Origin: Bacillota bacterium
GTDB taxonomy: Bacteria; Bacillota; Limnochordia; Limnochordales; DUMU01
NCBI GenBank assembly: GCA_012839805.1
Contig: DUMU01000005.1
Coordinates: 152,646-216,645 of the forward strand
Length of the DNA stretch: 64,000 nucleotides
Reading direction: 5' to 3'
Shown one piece after another: positions 61,157 to 64,000 of this stretch. The number at the start of each line of letters is the position of its first letter. Position 1 is the stretch's first letter. A model generated the notes under the pieces. It had not been told where the DNA came from. It did not search any database and was given only the letters and a program-made list of their open reading frames with translations. Position numbers and translations under genes: made by a program.

Positions 61157-63208
61157 ATGGTCGTCAGAATGTACCAGTCGAAACTGGCGGGTAAGCGAAT
61201 CGCTTCGGCAGGGCTCGTGGTGGCCGGGACGGCGTTGCTCCTCTTGGCTTCCGGTCTGCCACCATCCGGATGGGTGCGGGCGGCCGCTGCGGATTCCGGG
61301 CTTTCTCTGGCGAACCAGTTCATCCGGGTGGTGGTAAACGGAGGGCCACAGGATGCCGGGCGCTTTTCCGTGAGCACGACCGGCGGTGACCCGCAGCGGG
61401 CGGATGACGACGACCGGCCGCTGGTCTACGGCATGGAGCGTCCCTGGACAAGCTTTACGACCGTACGGATAGACGGCACGGATTGGGCTTTTGGCGGCAC
61501 CACCGAGAGGCGCGCCGGGTACGGTCTGCCCACCGGTTCGCTTCTGATCCAGCCACAGCGACAAGGTGATCAGCTGGTCTGTGCCTGGCAGATGGGGGAG
61601 ATTCGTGTCGAGCAGCGCCTCACGATCGTGCGAAGTTTCGACACCGGATTGGAGGACTCCGTTCGGATCGAATACGTACTGAGTAACACCGGGACCACGG
61701 TCCACCAGGTGGGCCTGCGAATGCTGGTTGATACCATGCTCGGGGACAACGACGGGGCGCCGTTCCGGGTGGGTGAGGAAGCGTTCTTGAGTGACGCTCG
61801 CCTGGTGGGAAGCCAGGTGCCCGATTTCTGGCAGGCCTTCGATTCACTGGTGAATCCGCACGTGACCTCCCAGGGAACTCTACGAGGCCCACAGCTGGTA
61901 CCCCCCGACGAAGTGGTCTTCTCCAACTGGGGTAAACTTGCCGACCATCCTTGGGACGTTAAGGTGGAACCCGGCCGCGATTTCACGCGTGCGGGCGAAT
62001 ACGAGCTGGACTCGGCCATTGCGCTTTTCTGGAATCCGGCTCCGCTTGCCCCCGGTGAGAGCCGGCGTATTGCCACCCAGTACGGGCTGGCCGGGATCAG
62101 TATCGCCCGGGGATTCCTCTCCTTGGGGCTTTCTTCCCCCACCGAGGTCATAGCCGGTTCGCTCTTCGGGGTGATCGCCTACGTCGAAAATAGCGAGGGC
62201 GAAGCCCGTGACGTAAAGGTAGAGCTGCAGCTTTCCTCCGGGCTCGTGCTGGCGTCGGGGGCGGCGGTACGGACGTTGGGAGCGCTGAAACCGGCGGCCA
62301 GCGAGCAGATCGTCTGGTTGGTGCGAGCTTCCCGGCCGGGCGAGGGGCAGCTGTCCGTACAAGTGAGCTCGAGCAACAGTGAGCCGGTCCGGGTCAGCCG
62401 GCGGGTGCGGGTAGTACCCCAGGTGGACTTGCGCCTGATCGCAGACTGGCCCGAGCTCCGGGTTACGGGGGGGAGACTTGCGCCCAATCCCGTTCCCCTC
62501 AAGTGCCGGATCGTCAACGTGGGCGCGGCCCCGGCCGAAAACGTCACCGTCCGCCTGGAGAAAGTAGACCCGGTGCTCCTTTTGGTGGCCAATGACTCGC
62601 CTCTCCGGTACCTGGGGCGGCTCGAACCCGGCGAAAGCGCGGCGATCCCGGTAGAATGGCTTTTGTCCCCGGTGCCGGGGCGCAGCGGGGAGGCGAGTGT
62701 ACGGATAAGCGCCGGGGCGGACAATGCGCAAACCGCACAGGCGAGCTTGTCGACCCGCGTTCCACCCCTCACCCCCCGGGTCTTCTTCGGCCAGCCACGG
62801 GAGATCGCCCAGCCGGACGGTTCCCGGGTGATCGAGATCGACCTCTTTGCCACCAACATTCCTTCGTTTGCCGGGGCCCGCGTCGGCGTGCTCTTCCGGC
62901 CCGAGGAGATACAGCCACTTTCTCCGCCGATCTTAGCCCTGCGCCCCGGTACTTTGGCAGCGAGCACGCCGCCCGCGACCGTGCGCAGTGAACTTCAAGA
63001 GCCGGGCCCCGGCCGGGAAGGGTTGGCGACCCTATGGATCACTATCGATCGGGGAGCCGCTGGAGTCGTCTCGCTGACGGGACCCGAGGCTACTTTGGCC
63101 ACTTTACGCTTTCGCTTGCGCGGGCAAACGCCTCTTCCCAGCGGCTTTGCCCCTGGTAGCGAGGTCTGGGGTCCCGGCCTTAATCGGATAGCAGTCACTT
63201 TCGGGTGA
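61157..63208 (+). CDS. Exported protein with Ig-like (CARDB) and cohesin-like domains, function unknown
   Basis: A 683-residue protein with a signal peptide (IASAGLVVAGTALLLLASGL; start ATG 61157, or ATG 61169 with AAGG upstream). The N-terminal ~270 residues form an unrecognised beta-rich domain. Two or three Ig-like repeats follow (e.g. VIAYVENSEGEARDVKVELQ; KCRIVNVGAAPAENVTVRLE), typical of CARDB-type modules. The C-terminus (NIPSFAGARVGVLFRPEEIQ, EATLATLRFRLRG) resembles cohesin-like folds. It sits right behind tonB and before the SLH protein, so an envelope role such as surface binding or scaffolding is inferred. Confidence 0.65.
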   Translation: MVVRMYQSKLAGKRIASAGLVVAGTALLLLASGLPPSGWVRAAAADSGLSLANQFIRVVVNGGPQDAGRFSVSTTGGDPQRADDDDRPLVYGMERPWTSFTTVRIDGTDWAFGGTTERRAGYGLPTGSLLIQPQRQGDQLVCAWQMGEIRVEQRLTIVRSFDTGLEDSVRIEYVLSNTGTTVHQVGLRMLVDTMLGDNDGAPFRVGEEAFLSDARLVGSQVPDFWQAFDSLVNPHVTSQGTLRGPQLVPPDEVVFSNWGKLADHPWDVKVEPGRDFTRAGEYELDSAIALFWNPAPLAPGESRRIATQYGLAGISIARGFLSLGLSSPTEVIAGSLFGVIAYVENSEGEARDVKVELQLSSGLVLASGAAVRTLGALKPAASEQIVWLVRASRPGEGQLSVQVSSSNSEPVRVSRRVRVVPQVDLRLIADWPELRVTGGRLAPNPVPLKCRIVNVGAAPAENVTVRLEKVDPVLLLVANDSPLRYLGRLEPGESAAIPVEWLLSPVPGRSGEASVRISAGADNAQTAQASLSTRVPPLTPRVFFGQPREIAQPDGSRVIEIDLFATNIPSFAGARVGVLFRPEEIQPLSPPILALRPGTLAASTPPATVRSELQEPGPGREGLATLWITIDRGAAGVVSLTGPEATLATLRFRLRGQTPLPSGFAPGSEVWGPGLNRIAVTFG

Positions 63209-63242
63209 GCAGAACGAGACCTCTCGCAAGGAGGAAGGGTCC

Positions 63243-64000
63243 ATGGTGCGGGTAATCAGGGGTCTGGTACCATTCGTGCTGGTAGCAGTCATTGGCGTAC
63301 TGGCAGCTCAGGGAACGGTCATGGCGGCCGCCGGTTCGACGCAACTCAAGGACATTCCGGCCAACGATCCGAATTACGCTGCCATCCAGAAACTGGTATC
63401 CGAAGGCTGGCTGGCCGTCTACGACAACAACACGTTCGGCCCGAGCCGGGCGGTAGACCGGTACACCCTGGCGGTGGTGCTGGAACGGGTACTGGATGAG
63501 CTGGAGAAAGTAAAAAGCAATCCCGAACAGCTGAACCTTTTGCGGGAGCTGGCCAATGGACTCCGCCAGGATCTGGCCAAGACCAGCGCCGAGCAATCCC
63601 GCCTTTCGACCAGCCTGGATCAGCTCAGTGCGCGGGTCAACAGCCTGGGGATGGATTACTCGGGGATGGCCGGCCTGGTATCCCAGCTGAATGACCGCCT
63701 CACTGCCCTGGAGAAAGGCAGCCAGACTACCTCGACGGGAGTTCAGCAGCTCAATCAACAGCTGGGACAACTGGGAGAGCGGACCGGACGGCTCGATCAG
63801 CAGCTTGTCAGCTACGGGCAACGGCTGGACAGCCTAGAAAAGTCGATTGCGGATCTCCTGGCTCGTCTACAAGCCGGTGAGCAGGCGAGGAGAGAAGAGG
63901 CCGAAAAGCTCCGAACCGATGTTACGCAGCAATTGGAATCGAGGCTTTCCCAGGTGGAGGGCGCCCTGAAGCAGCAAGGTGACAATCTGGTCTCCACGAC
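63243..64000 (+). CDS. SLH-domain/coiled-coil envelope protein (N-terminal part, cut by window edge)
   Basis: An open frame from ATG 63243, behind AAGGAGGAAGG, runs off the window (252 residues visible). It has a signal peptide (LVPFVLVAVIGVLAAQG), an SLH domain (about residues 35-85: LKDIPANDPNYAAIQKLVSE, VYDNNTFGPSRAVDRYTLAV), then a long coiled coil (about 90-252, Leu/Gln-rich heptads). SLH plus coiled coil followed by a beta-barrel is the layout of OmpM-type proteins that tie the outer membrane to the cell wall in diderm Firmicutes; the barrel would lie beyond the edge, so that part is prediction. Confidence 0.85.
   Translation, partial: MVRVIRGLVPFVLVAVIGVLAAQGTVMAAAGSTQLKDIPANDPNYAAIQKLVSEGWLAVYDNNTFGPSRAVDRYTLAVVLERVLDELEKVKSNPEQLNLLRELANGLRQDLAKTSAEQSRLSTSLDQLSARVNSLGMDYSGMAGLVSQLNDRLTALEKGSQTTSTGVQQLNQQLGQLGERTGRLDQQLVSYGQRLDSLEKSIADLLARLQAGEQARREEAEKLRTDVTQQLESRLSQVEGALKQQGDNLVST

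Noticed and set aside
1..64000. Search for tRNA or rRNA genes, CRISPR arrays, insertion sequences, attachment sites and prophage genes
   Set aside because: None seen. xerD looks like the housekeeping recombinase, not a mobile-element integrase.

Overview
The window is gene-dense, GC-rich bacterial chromosome. Nearly every gene lies on the + strand in long operons with overlapping stop and start codons and strong GGAGG-type ribosome binding sites. Gene order (flagellar operon, then rpsB-tsf-pyrH-frr-uppS-cdsA-dxr-rseP-polC, then rimP-nusA-rnpM-infB-rbfA-nrnA-truB-ribF-rpsO-pnp) is the classical Firmicutes supercluster. PolC, SpoIIM, DacF and SpoIIAA-SpoIIAB-SigmaF point to a spore former. An ExbB-ExbD-TonB set followed by an exported SLH/coiled-coil protein at the right edge suggests an outer membrane. 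A high-GC, diderm, spore-forming Firmicutes lineage (Limnochordia-like) is my best guess, but this is inference from gene content only.

Layout. 1-22551: flagellar operon, from the end of fliG through fliH, fliI, fliJ, ylxF, a giant fliK, flgD, a flagellar operon protein, flgE, flbD, motA, motB, a fliM-like gene, fliY, fliO, fliP, fliQ, fused fliR-flhB, flhA, a degenerate flhF, a PilZ gene and the flagellar sigma factor. No chemotaxis genes, fliL or flhG are present. 22552-30086: rpsB, tsf, pyrH, frr, a small unknown gene, uppS, cdsA, dxr and rseP. 30118-33819: a PolC that lacks the intercalated proofreading exonuclease. 33820-45771: a new transcription unit with its own promoter and leader hairpin (rimP to ribF), then rpsO with promoter and terminator, then pnp. 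45799-53473: a DUF3866-type protein, histidine phosphatase, spoIIM, xerD, deoB, pyrimidine-nucleoside phosphorylase and dacF. 53474-56360: an island of six unrecognised genes in mixed orientation, the only part of the window with minus-strand genes. 56361-58054: spoIIAA-spoIIAB-sigF behind a plausible SigmaH promoter. 58055-64000: an acetyltransferase, exbB, exbD, tonB, an exported Ig-like/cohesin-like protein and the start of an SLH/coiled-coil envelope protein.

How the parts work together. The first third encodes the flagellar export apparatus, hook, stator and switch plus c-di-GMP input and the sigma factor. The middle is translation, RNA turnover and envelope precursor synthesis (undecaprenyl diphosphate, CDP-diacylglycerol, MEP isoprenoids) plus the replicative polymerase. 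The last third is nucleoside salvage, sporulation and envelope energy transduction. Most notable are a perfect 22-bp inverted repeat with an extended -10 hexamer in its loop in front of dxr, the exonuclease-less PolC, the unknown island beside spoIIA, and the TonB/SLH cluster. I saw no tRNA, rRNA, CRISPR array, insertion sequence or prophage. No gap between genes exceeds 300 bases.
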